The notes below the pieces were generated by a model. It ran no database searches. It saw only the letters and a list, made by a program, of their open reading frames with translations, and was not told the DNA's origin. Positions 52,410-60,744 of a stretch of DNA of 64,000 nucleotides are shown in pieces; the first letter of the stretch is position 1, and each line of letters starts with the position of its first letter. The DNA comes from Cellulosimicrobium arenosum (GTDB taxonomy: Bacteria > Actinomycetota > Actinomycetes > Actinomycetales > Cellulomonadaceae), in the NCBI RefSeq assembly GCF_014837295.1, contig NZ_JACYHB010000001.1, positions 124,001 through 188,000 of the forward strand. Direction: 5' to 3'. Both the position numbers and the translations under genes were made by a program.

Positions 52410-53201
52410 ATGAGCGCCGTTCTCGACCTGAAGGGTGTCACCGTCCGACGGGGCACCACCACCATCCTCGACGCGGTGGACTGGCAGGTGAACGACGGTG
52501 AGCGCTGGGTCGTCCTCGGCCCCAACGGGGCGGGCAAGACCACGCTCCTGCAGATCGCCTCGGGGCGCATGCACCCGACGTCCGGCTCCGCCGAGCTGCT
52601 GGGCGAGCGCCTGGGCAAGGTCGACGTGTTCGAGCTGCGCCCGCGCATCGGGCTCGCCTCCGCGTCCCTCGCCGAGCGCATCCCGGGCGACGAGACGGTC
52701 CGCGACGTCGTGCTGACCGCGGCGTACGGCGTCACCGGTCGCTGGCGCGAGCGCTACGACGACCTCGACACCGGGCGTGCCGACGACCTGCTCGCGGCGT
52801 TCGGGGTGTCGCACCTCGCCGAGCGGACCTTCGGCACGCTCTCGGAGGGCGAGCGCAAGCGCACGCAGATCGCCCGCGCGCTCATGACCGACCCCGAGCT
52901 GCTCCTGCTCGACGAGCCGGCGGCGGGCCTCGACCTCGGCGGACGCGAGGAGCTCGTCGGCGCGCTCGCGGAGCTCGCGTCCGACCCGCGCTCGCCGGTG
53001 CTCGTCCTGGTCACGCACCACGTCGAGGAGATCCCGCCGGGGTTCACCCACCTCGCGCTCGTCAAGGACGGCACGATCCACCGGGCGGGGCCGGTCGCCG
53101 AGGTGCTGACGGCCGAGAACCTGACCGAGGTCTTCGGCATGCCTCTCGTGGTGGCCCACGGCGGAGGTCGCTGGATGGCGCGCTCGGTGCGTCGCCGCTG
53201 A
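52410..53201 (+). CDS. ABC transporter ATP-binding protein
   Basis: The 263-residue ATPase has Walker A GPNGAGKTTL, the signature as LSEGERKRTQIARAL (Glu replacing Gly in LSGGQ), Walker B LLLLDEPAAGLD and the switch histidine in LVTHH. No permease gene follows; the next gene is NfeD. Its LSEGE signature recalls the ModF/YjjK-like soluble ABC group in actinobacteria, but the substrate and membrane partner are unknown. The ATG at 52410 follows TAGGGT by eight bases. Confidence 0.85.
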   Translation: MSAVLDLKGVTVRRGTTTILDAVDWQVNDGERWVVLGPNGAGKTTLLQIASGRMHPTSGSAELLGERLGKVDVFELRPRIGLASASLAERIPGDETVRDVVLTAAYGVTGRWRERYDDLDTGRADDLLAAFGVSHLAERTFGTLSEGERKRTQIARALMTDPELLLLDEPAAGLDLGGREELVGALAELASDPRSPVLVLVTHHVEEIPPGFTHLALVKDGTIHRAGPVAEVLTAENLTEVFGMPLVVAHGGGRWMARSVRRR

Positions 53202-53301
53202 GCTCCACGCCCTGGCGGTACGCGGCGCCGAAGGCGTGCGTCGCGCGCAGATCGTCGGTAAAGTCCGTGTAAAGTCGCACTCAGAGGACGGAGGTCTCGC
53301 C

Positions 53302-53751
53302 ATGGACTGGTTGTGGTGGGTCGGGGCTTCGCTCCTCTTCGCCCTCATCGAGATCATCTCGCTCGACCTCGTCCTGATCATGTTCGCCGGCGGGGCGCTC
53401 GCCGCCGCCGGTGCGAACGCCGCCGGCGCGCCGCTGTGGCTGCAGATCCTGGTGTTCGCCGTCGTCAGCATCTTGCTGCTCGTCGCGCTGCGGCCGTACC
53501 TGCTGCGCTCGCTGCGATCGCGCACGCCGCTCGCCGAGACCAACGTCGCCGCCCACGTGGGTCGCACCGCGCTCGCGGTCGACCGGGTGACGGAGCTCGG
53601 CGGTCGCGTCAAGCTGGTCGGCGAGGTGTGGACCGCGCGCACCGAGCAGGACGCGCCACCGATCCCCGCGGGGGCCGACGTCCGGGTCGTGCGCATCGAC
53701 GGCGCGACCGCCGTCGTGACCGCCCTGCCCGCACAGCACCCGACCGTCTAG
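53302..53751 (+). CDS. NfeD-family membrane protein
   Basis: The 149-residue product has three to four N-terminal helices (WLWWVGASLLFALIEIISLD, then LQILVFAVVSILLLVAL) and a C-terminal OB-fold segment (LVGEVWTARTEQD, PAGADVRVVRIDGATAVV). NfeD proteins work with SPFH/stomatin proteins, which is exactly the next gene, in membrane microdomain organisation or quality control (family knowledge). GGAGG precedes the ATG at 53302. Confidence 0.85.
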   Translation: MDWLWWVGASLLFALIEIISLDLVLIMFAGGALAAAGANAAGAPLWLQILVFAVVSILLLVALRPYLLRSLRSRTPLAETNVAAHVGRTALAVDRVTELGGRVKLVGEVWTARTEQDAPPIPAGADVRVVRIDGATAVVTALPAQHPTV

Positions 53752-53828
53752 CGACCGATCACCGGGCGCCCGCGCACAGCGGGACGTCACCAGCAGCCGC
53801 CACCAGTCACCGCCACAGGAGGATGTCG

Positions 53829-55145
53829 ATGGACGACACCAGCCCCGCAACGATCCTCGGAATCATCGTCCTCGTCCTCGTCCTGATCTTCGTGATCGTG
53901 GCGCTCGTCAAGGCGGTGCGCATCGTTCCGCAGGCGGTGGCGCTGATCGTCGAACGGCTCGGCCGGTACTCGCGCACGCTCGAGCCGGGCCTGCACCTGC
54001 TGGTGCCGTTCGTCGACCGCGTGCGTGCCTCGGTGGACCTGCGCGAGCAGGTCGTCTCGTTCCCGCCCCAGCCGGTGATCACGTCCGACAACCTCGTCGT
54101 GAGCATCGACACCGTCATCTACTTCCAGGTCACGGACCCCAAGTCCGCGGTCTACGAGATCGCGAACTACATCACCGCGATCGAACAGCTCACCGTCACG
54201 ACGCTGCGCAACGTCATCGGGTCGATGGACCTCGAGCAGACGCTGACGAGCCGCGACCAGATCAACGGCCAGCTGCGCGGGGTGCTGGACGAGGCGACCG
54301 GGCGGTGGGGCATCCGCGTCAACCGCGTCGAGCTCAAGTCGATCGACCCGCCGGCGAGCGTGCAGGGGTCGATGGAGCAGCAGATGCGCGCCGAGCGGGA
54401 CCGCCGCGCGGCGATCCTCACGGCCGAGGGCGTCAAGCAGTCCCAGATCCTCACCGCGGAGGGCGAGAAGCAGTCCGCGATCCTGCGCGCCGAGGGCGAC
54501 GCGCAGTCGAAGATCCTCACCGCGGAGGGCGAGGCCCGCGCGATCCTCCAGGTGTTCGACGCGATCCACGAGGGCGACGCCGACCCCAAGCTCCTCGCGT
54601 ACCAGTACCTGCAGATGCTGCCGGAGATCGCCAACGGCACCGCGAGCAAGCTGTGGGTCGTGCCCACGGAGTTCACCGCCGCGCTGGGCTCGATCGCCAA
54701 GGGTTTCGGCGGGGTGCCGGGCATCAGCGGTGGTGGGGTGCCCGGGGGAGCGGCCCCTGAGCAGGACGCCGAGGCGGCGGAGGAGAGGGCGGAGTACCGC
54801 CGCGAGCGCGAGCGCGACCGCGTGCGGTTCGCCACACCGTCGCTCACCGACCCGTCGGAGGCGCTCGCCGAGGCGCGCCGCCTCGCCGAGGCGGCCACCG
54901 CCGACGCGACGAGCGCCGGCACGCGGTCCGGGTTGCCGTTCGACCCGGGCTCCGCGCGCGGACAGTACCCGGCCGGAGAGCACCAGGCGGGTCGGCCCGA
55001 GCCCGGGTCCGCGACGCCGCGGCCGCTGGGCGGGCAGTCGTCGTACGCGCCCCCGCCGCCCCCTCCGGACGACGAGCCGGTGACGGACCCGCCCGACGAC
55101 GAGCCGCCGACCGAGCAGCCGCCGTCGTTCGATCCCCGTCGGTAG
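53829..55145 (+). CDS. SPFH/stomatin-family protein
   Basis: The 438-residue product has one N-terminal membrane helix (ILGIIVLVLVLIFVIVALV), an SPFH domain (IVERLGRYSRTLEPGLHLL, PVITSDNLVVSIDTVIYFQV) and a coiled region starting near residue 190 made of repeats of the type ILTAEGxKQSxI (four copies to about 240). The C-terminal 150 residues are disordered and Pro/Asp rich. The ATG at 53829 is six bases after AGGAGG, so I prefer it to the ATG at 53823. It forms the NfeD-SPFH pair and probably assembles into large membrane-bound rings. Confidence 0.88.
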   Translation: MDDTSPATILGIIVLVLVLIFVIVALVKAVRIVPQAVALIVERLGRYSRTLEPGLHLLVPFVDRVRASVDLREQVVSFPPQPVITSDNLVVSIDTVIYFQVTDPKSAVYEIANYITAIEQLTVTTLRNVIGSMDLEQTLTSRDQINGQLRGVLDEATGRWGIRVNRVELKSIDPPASVQGSMEQQMRAERDRRAAILTAEGVKQSQILTAEGEKQSAILRAEGDAQSKILTAEGEARAILQVFDAIHEGDADPKLLAYQYLQMLPEIANGTASKLWVVPTEFTAALGSIAKGFGGVPGISGGGVPGGAAPEQDAEAAEERAEYRRERERDRVRFATPSLTDPSEALAEARRLAEAATADATSAGTRSGLPFDPGSARGQYPAGEHQAGRPEPGSATPRPLGGQSSYAPPPPPPDDEPVTDPPDDEPPTEQPPSFDPRR

Positions 55146-55163
55146 CCTGCGGGCCACGCTTGC

Positions 55164-55179
55164 GAGTGAGCACTCACTC
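55164..55179. promoter_or_regulatory. Operator of the TetR-family gene
   Basis: GAGTGAG (55164-55170) and CTCACTC (55173-55179) form a perfect 7-bp inverted repeat around CA. It ends three bases before the -10 of the TetR gene, so the protein probably represses its own promoter. Confidence 0.65.
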
Positions 55180-55182
55180 ACT

Positions 55183-55188
55183 TAGTCT
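55183..55188 (+). promoter_or_regulatory. -10 element of the TetR gene (leaderless)
   Basis: TAGTCT followed by six bases and the GTG at 55195. Confidence 0.6.
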
Positions 55189-55194
55189 GTCCGG

Positions 55195-55869
55195 GTGACC
55201 GAGACGACGAGCACCGGAGCGCGGACCGAGCGGGCGCGCCCGCTGTCCCGTGCGGAGCGCAGGGACGCGATCGCCGCTGCGACCATGCCCCTGCTCGTCG
55301 AGCACGGCACCGCGGTCACCACGCGGCAGATCGCGGAAGCGGCGGGTGTCGCGGAAGGCACGTTGTTCCGTGCGTTCGAGGACAAGGACGAGCTGTTGCG
55401 CGCCGCAGTGGTCCTCGCCCTCGATCCGCAGCCGCTGGTCGACGCGATCGCCGACGTGCCGGGCGCGGACCTGCGCGAGCTCGTGCGCGGTCTGGCGCAC
55501 CTGCTCGCCGAGGCGCAGCGGGTCGGGATGCGCGTCTTCTCGGTCGCGCACCAGGTGCTGGGCGCCCGTGCCGCCGCGCCGGGAGCGGGCTCGCGCGCGA
55601 AGGTCGAACGGCTGCGTGTCTCGCGGCACGGTGTGGACGAGCGCCAGCGCGCGAACCGCGCCGTCGTCGTGGCGCTCGAGGCCCGGCTCTCGCCCCACGA
55701 GAGCGAGCTGCGCGTGCCCCCTCCGGTTGCGGCCGCCGTCGTCTCCTCGCTGGTGTTCGGCACCGCGGTCCCGCACCTCACCGGCGGGGCAGGTCTGGAA
55801 CCCGACCAGGTCGCCGACCTCCTCCTGCACGGCATCTCCGAGCCCACGGGCACCGACCCGTCCCCCTGA
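55195..55869 (+). CDS. TetR-family transcriptional repressor
   Basis: The 224-residue protein has a TetR helix-turn-helix (about 21-67, VTTRQIAEAAGVAEGTLFRAF, with FEDKDEL after it) and a helical ligand-binding C-terminus. It lies just upstream of two ABC exporter genes, so it likely controls them and itself through the palindrome at 55164. The GTG at 55195 is six bases after TAGTCT. The inducer is unknown. Confidence 0.9.
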   Translation: MTETTSTGARTERARPLSRAERRDAIAAATMPLLVEHGTAVTTRQIAEAAGVAEGTLFRAFEDKDELLRAAVVLALDPQPLVDAIADVPGADLRELVRGLAHLLAEAQRVGMRVFSVAHQVLGARAAAPGAGSRAKVERLRVSRHGVDERQRANRAVVVALEARLSPHESELRVPPPVAAAVVSSLVFGTAVPHLTGGAGLEPDQVADLLLHGISEPTGTDPSP

Positions 55870-55918
55870 CGGCGGCAGCACCAGCACCCCACTGCCGCTG
55901 GACACCCGCCACCTCTCC

Positions 55919-55948
55919 GAGCACCACTGCGCCGAGCACCACTGCGCC
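55919..55948. repeat. Two perfect 15-bp tandem copies
   Basis: GAGCACCACTGCGCC at 55919-55933 and again at 55934-55948, in the 98-bp gap before the first ABC exporter gene. It is either a duplication or a protein-binding site. Confidence 0.75.
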
Positions 55949-55967
55949 CGTCGTCGACAGGACCCCC

Positions 55968-57701
55968 ATGCTGATCAGACTCCTGAGGACCTACCTGCGT
56001 CCGTACGCGACGCCGATCGTCGTCGTCCTGGTCCTCCAGCTCGCCCAGACCATCGCGACGCTCTACCTGCCGAGCCTCAACGCCGACATCATCGACCAGG
56101 GTGTGACCCAGGGCGACACGGACTACATCCTGCGCACCGGTGGCGTCATGCTGCTGGTCAGCCTCGCGCAGGTCGTGTGCGCCGTCGTCGCGGTGTACTT
56201 CGGTGCCCGTGTCGCGATGTCGTTCGGCCGTGACGTGCGCGCCGGCCTCTTCACGAACGTCCAGCGCTTCTCCGCCCAGGAGATGGGCCAGATCGGCGCG
56301 CCGTCGCTGATCACGCGCACGACCAACGACGTGCAGCAGACGCAGATGGTCGTGCTCCTGTCGTTCACCATCATGGTGATGGCACCCATCATGCTCGTCG
56401 GCGGTGTCGTGATGGCGCTGCAGGAGAACGTCCAGCTGTCCGGGCTGCTGCTCGTCATCGTCCCCGTGCTGGGCGTGAGCGTCGGCCTGATCGTCGCGCG
56501 GATGGTCCCCTACTTCCGCACCATGCAGAAGCGCATCGACGCGATCAACGCCGTGATGCGCGAGCAGATCACCGGCATCCGCGTCATCCGCGCGTTCGTG
56601 CGCGAGCGCCACGAGGAGCAGCGGTTCGACGTCGCCAACGACGCCCTGTTCGACACGTCGCTGCGGGCCGGCAAGCTCATGGCGCTCATGTTCCCGACCG
56701 TGATGCTCGTGATGAACGCCTCGAGCGTCGCCGTGCTGTGGTTCGGCGGGCGCCAGATCGACGCGGGCCAGATGGAGGTCGGTGCGCTCACGGCCTTCCT
56801 GTCGTACCTCATGTACATCCTCATGGCCGTGATGATGTCGACGATGATGTTCGTCATGGTGCCGCGGGCGGCCGTGTCTGCCGAGCGCATCACCGAGGTG
56901 CTCGACACGCAGGCGTCCGTCGTCGAGCCGGCGCGGCCCGTCGCGCTGGGCGCCCGGGCAGGGGTGATCGCGTTCGACGACGTCGAGTTCCGCTACCCCG
57001 GCGCGGAGCAGCCCGTGCTGCACGGCGTGTCGTTCACGGCCGAGCCCGGCCGGACCACCGCCATCATCGGGTCGACCGGGGCGGGCAAGTCGACGCTCCT
57101 CAACCTCGTCCCGAGGCTGTTCGACGCCACCGCGGGGTCGGTCCGGATCGACGGGACGGACGTCCGGGACCTCACGGGCGCCGACCTCGGCTCGCTCATC
57201 GGGCTCGTCCCGCAGAAGGCCTACCTGTTCTCCGGGACGGTCGCGGACAACCTGCGCTACGGCCGGCCCGACGCGACCGACGAGCAGCTGTGGGCCGCGC
57301 TCGACGTCGCCCAGGCGCGTGACTTCGTCGAGTCCCTCGACGACGGGCTGTCGACGCCGGTCGCGCAGGGTGGGACGAACTTCTCCGGCGGACAGCGACA
57401 ACGGCTCGCCATCGCGCGAGCGGTGGTGCGGGACCCCGTCGTCTACCTGTTCGACGACTCGTTCTCCGCGCTCGACTACGCGACCGACGCGCGGCTGCGC
57501 GCCGCGCTCGCCCCGCGCACGCGCCGCTCGACGGTCCTCGTCGTCGCGCAGCGGGTCGCGACGATCCGCGACGCGGACCAGATCCTCGTGCTCGACAACG
57601 GCCGCATCGTCGGCCGGGGGACTCACACCCAGCTCCTCGAGTCGAACGAGACCTACCAGGAGATCGTCTACTCCCAGCTCTCGGTCGAGGAGGCAGCATG
57701 A
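55968..57701 (+). CDS. ABC exporter subunit A (fused membrane and ATPase domains)
   Basis: The 577-residue half-transporter has six helices followed by an ATPase domain (Walker A GSTGAGKSTL, FSGGQRQRLAIARA, Walker B VYLFDDSFSALD). Asp replaces the usual catalytic Glu at the end of Walker B (LFDDS), as is common in one half of heterodimeric exporters. It overlaps the next gene by four bases (ATGA). Pairing with a second, different half and a TetR regulator suggests a multidrug-type heterodimeric exporter. Confidence 0.92.
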   Translation: MLIRLLRTYLRPYATPIVVVLVLQLAQTIATLYLPSLNADIIDQGVTQGDTDYILRTGGVMLLVSLAQVVCAVVAVYFGARVAMSFGRDVRAGLFTNVQRFSAQEMGQIGAPSLITRTTNDVQQTQMVVLLSFTIMVMAPIMLVGGVVMALQENVQLSGLLLVIVPVLGVSVGLIVARMVPYFRTMQKRIDAINAVMREQITGIRVIRAFVRERHEEQRFDVANDALFDTSLRAGKLMALMFPTVMLVMNASSVAVLWFGGRQIDAGQMEVGALTAFLSYLMYILMAVMMSTMMFVMVPRAAVSAERITEVLDTQASVVEPARPVALGARAGVIAFDDVEFRYPGAEQPVLHGVSFTAEPGRTTAIIGSTGAGKSTLLNLVPRLFDATAGSVRIDGTDVRDLTGADLGSLIGLVPQKAYLFSGTVADNLRYGRPDATDEQLWAALDVAQARDFVESLDDGLSTPVAQGGTNFSGGQRQRLAIARAVVRDPVVYLFDDSFSALDYATDARLRAALAPRTRRSTVLVVAQRVATIRDADQILVLDNGRIVGRGTHTQLLESNETYQEIVYSQLSVEEAA

Positions 57702-59755
57702 GCGGCACGAGCCAGGACAGCGGCACCAAGGACGCCTCCTCCACCCGGCTGAAGAGCCGCCCGCAGGGCGGCGGGCCGGGCGGGCCCGGCGGCGCGATGG
57801 GCATGCCCGGCGAGAAGGCTCTCGACTTCCGCAGCACGCTGCGCCGCTTCGCGGGCGGCCTGCGCCCGGAACGGGTGAGCATCGCTGCCGTCTTCGTGCT
57901 CGGTGTCGCGTCGGTGGCGGGCGCCGTCGCCGGTCCCAAGCTGCTCGGCAACGCGACGAACGTGATCTTCGCCGGCGTCGTCGGCTCCCAGCTGCCCGCA
58001 GGGATCTCGCAGGAGCAGGCCGTGCAGGGGCTGCGGGAGCAGGGCCAGGACCAGGTCGCCGACCTCGTGTCGGGAATGGTGGGCCTCGTGCCCGGCGAGG
58101 GCATCGACTTCACCCGGCTCGCCAGCGTGCTCGCGTGGGTGCTCGCGGTGTACGTCGGATCGTTCCTGTTCGGCTGGCTCCAGGGCCGGATCACCGCGAT
58201 CGTCGTCCAGCGCTCCGTCTACCGGCTGCGCGGCGAGGTGGAGTCCAAGCTCGGGCGGCTGCCGCTGTCCTACTTCGACCGCAACGCGCGCGGCGAGATC
58301 CTCTCGCGTGTCACCAACGACATCGACAACATCTCGCAGACGCTCACGCAGACGCTGTCGCAGCTCGTCACGGCGGTGCTCACGGTCGTCGGCGTGCTCG
58401 CGATGATGTTCTGGATCTCCCCGCTGCTCGCCGTCGTCGCGCTCGTGACCGTGCCGCTGTCCGTGATCGTGACGACGCAGATCGCCAAGCGCTCGCAGCC
58501 GCAGTTCATCCAGCAGTGGGCGGCCACCGGCCGTCTCAACGCGCACGTGGAGGAGATGTACACCGGTCACACGCTGGTGAAGGTCTACGGCCACCAGCAG
58601 GCCGCGATCGAGGACTTCGACCGGGAGAACGACGAGCTCTACCAGGCGAGCTTCAAGGCGCAGTTCATCTCCGGGACGATCCAGCCGGCCATGGGCTTCC
58701 TCGCCAACCTGAACTACGTGGTGGTCGCCGTCGTGGGCGGGCTGCGGGTGGCCTCGGGGACCATGACGCTCGGCGACGTCCAGGCGTTCATCCAGTACTC
58801 GCGCCAGTTCACGCAGCCGATCTCGCAGATCGCGTCGATGATGAACCTGTTCCAGTCGGGCGTGGCCTCAGCGGAGCGGGTCTACGACCTGCTCGACGCC
58901 GACGAGCAGACGCCCGACCCGTCGCCGTCGACGTCGGTCGGGACGGTGCGGGGGCGGGTCGCGTTCGAGGACGTCTCGTTCTCCTACGTCCCGGAGGTCC
59001 CGCTGATCGAGCACCTCGACCTCGCGGTGGAGCCCGGGCAGACGATCGCGATCGTCGGCCCGACGGGAGCCGGGAAGACCACCCTGGTCAACCTGCTCAT
59101 GCGCTTCTACGACGTGAGCTCCGGACGGATCACGCTCGACGGCGTCGACACGCGGGAGATGACCCGTGACGCACTGCGTTCGAGCATCGGGATGGTCCTG
59201 CAGGACACCTGGTTGTTCACGGGCACGATCGAGGAGAACTTGCGCTACGGCGTGCGCGACGGCGTCGAGGTGGACGAGGACACGTTCCTCGCTGCGACGC
59301 GGGCCACGCACGTCGACCAGTTCGTGCGCAGCCTGCCCGACGGGTACGACACGGTGATCGACGACGAGGGCGGCAGCGTCTCGGCAGGGGAGAAGCAGCT
59401 GCTGACCATCGCGCGCGCGTTCCTCGCGGACCCGGCGATCCTGGTCCTCGACGAGGCGACGAGCTCCGTCGACACGCGCACCGAGGTCCTGGTCCAGCAG
59501 GCGATGAACGCCCTGCGGTCCGGGCGGACGTCGTTCGTGATCGCTCACCGGCTGTCCACGATCCGCGACGCGGACGTGATCCTCGTCATGGAGCACGGCG
59601 ACATCGTGGAGCAGGGCTCGCACGACGAGCTGCTGGCGGCCGGCGGCGCCTATGCACGGCTCTACGAGAGCCAGTTCGCGGCGCCCGTCGGTGCCGAGGC
59701 GGTCGACTCGGTGGACTCCGCTGCGGACCCGGCGGGCCGGCAGGCAGGCGGCTGA
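57698..59755 (+). CDS. ABC exporter subunit B (fused membrane and ATPase domains)
   Basis: The 685-residue partner subunit has a polar, glycine-rich N-terminal tail, six helices with an insertion between the first two, and an ATPase domain with Walker A GPTGAGKTTL, signature VSAGEKQLLTIARA and Walker B LVLDEATSSVD. It carries the catalytic Glu, unlike its partner, which fits one active and one degenerate site. It begins in the ATGA overlap and ends at a convergent terminator. Confidence 0.92.
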   Translation: MSGTSQDSGTKDASSTRLKSRPQGGGPGGPGGAMGMPGEKALDFRSTLRRFAGGLRPERVSIAAVFVLGVASVAGAVAGPKLLGNATNVIFAGVVGSQLPAGISQEQAVQGLREQGQDQVADLVSGMVGLVPGEGIDFTRLASVLAWVLAVYVGSFLFGWLQGRITAIVVQRSVYRLRGEVESKLGRLPLSYFDRNARGEILSRVTNDIDNISQTLTQTLSQLVTAVLTVVGVLAMMFWISPLLAVVALVTVPLSVIVTTQIAKRSQPQFIQQWAATGRLNAHVEEMYTGHTLVKVYGHQQAAIEDFDRENDELYQASFKAQFISGTIQPAMGFLANLNYVVVAVVGGLRVASGTMTLGDVQAFIQYSRQFTQPISQIASMMNLFQSGVASAERVYDLLDADEQTPDPSPSTSVGTVRGRVAFEDVSFSYVPEVPLIEHLDLAVEPGQTIAIVGPTGAGKTTLVNLLMRFYDVSSGRITLDGVDTREMTRDALRSSIGMVLQDTWLFTGTIEENLRYGVRDGVEVDEDTFLAATRATHVDQFVRSLPDGYDTVIDDEGGSVSAGEKQLLTIARAFLADPAILVLDEATSSVDTRTEVLVQQAMNALRSGRTSFVIAHRLSTIRDADVILVMEHGDIVEQGSHDELLAAGGAYARLYESQFAAPVGAEAVDSVDSAADPAGRQAGG

Positions 59756-59760
59756 CACGG

Positions 59761-59804
59761 ACCCGCGCGCGCCGTCCACCGGGTGTGGACCGGCGTGCGC
59801 GGGT
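59761..59804. terminator. Bidirectional hairpin between the ABC exporter and the cstR gene
   Basis: Arms ACCCGCGC (59761-59768) and GCGCGGGT (59797-59804) enclose a second stem TCCAC/GTGGA (59775-59779 with 59785-59789). It serves two convergent operons. Confidence 0.7.
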
Positions 59805-59828
59805 GCGGGACGACCGCGGGGCCGGCGC

Positions 59829-60176
<348 letters not shown>

Positions 60177-60293
60177 TCAGCCACAGATGCAACGCCGCTC
60201 GGGCGGCACCTCGGCCATGACCTCGTCGGCGTGCATGCCGCAGCCGGTCCAGGTGATCTTGCCGCACGCGCGGCACAGGGCGGGACTGCACAC
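60177..60293 (-). CDS. 38-residue cysteine-rich protein
   Basis: A short gene not usually called by gene finders. The GTG at 60293 has AGGAGAG eight bases upstream. The product has six cysteines and one histidine (Cys2, Cys7, Cys10, Cys18, His21, Cys35, Cys37), starting MCSPALCRACGKITW and ending ERRCICG. The pattern CxxC-GK-x-T-W-x-GCG-x-H resembles a family of very small bacterial proteins of unknown function that I have seen in actinobacteria (from memory). It lies between the rhodanese and cstR genes on the same strand, so a metal- or sulfur-binding role is likely. Confidence 0.7.
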   Translation of the reverse strand: MCSPALCRACGKITWTGCGMHADEVMAEVPPERRCICG

Positions 60294-60384
60294 GGTGTCT
60301 CTCCTGGGGGTCTCGGGGTCTCGGTGCCGGTGGTCGGTGGGCCGTGGCGCGTGGCGGCCGCCCGATCGACGTCCTCGTGCAGGC

Positions 60385-60744
60385 TCAGGGTCGCACGGAG
60401 CCGCCCGCGGCCTGCCATGCACCGAGGCCGCCGGACAGGCTCGTCGCGGCGTACCCGAGGGCGCGGAGCTGGCGGGCCGCGGTGCGTGAGCGCATGCCGG
60501 ACGCGCACACGACGACGACGGTCGCGCCGTCCTCCAGGCGCTGCGGCCCGACCGTCGGGACGTCGGCGAGCGGCACGTGCACGGCCTGGGGCGCGTGCCC
60601 GGCGCGCCACTCGTCGCGCTCGCGCACGTCGAGGAGCGTCGCGCCGTCCCGGACGAGCTGCACGCCGGTCGCGGCATCGACGGTGGGGCGGACGCCGCGG
60701 TCGTCGGTGGCGCGGGTGAAGAGGCGGCGGAGGCGGTCGATCAT
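60385..60744 (-). CDS. Rhodanese-domain protein
   Basis: A 119-residue single rhodanese domain. The active-site loop VVVVCASGMRSR has Cys80, which would carry the persulfide, and the CH2-like motif LLDVRERDEW comes before it. Its ATG at 60744 overlaps the reductase stop by four bases (ATGA), with GGAG upstream, so the two are coupled. It may pass sulfane sulfur between enzymes in the persulfide pathway. Confidence 0.9.
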   Translation of the reverse strand: MIDRLRRLFTRATDDRGVRPTVDAATGVQLVRDGATLLDVRERDEWRAGHAPQAVHVPLADVPTVGPQRLEDGATVVVVCASGMRSRTAARQLRALGYAATSLSGGLGAWQAAGGSVRP

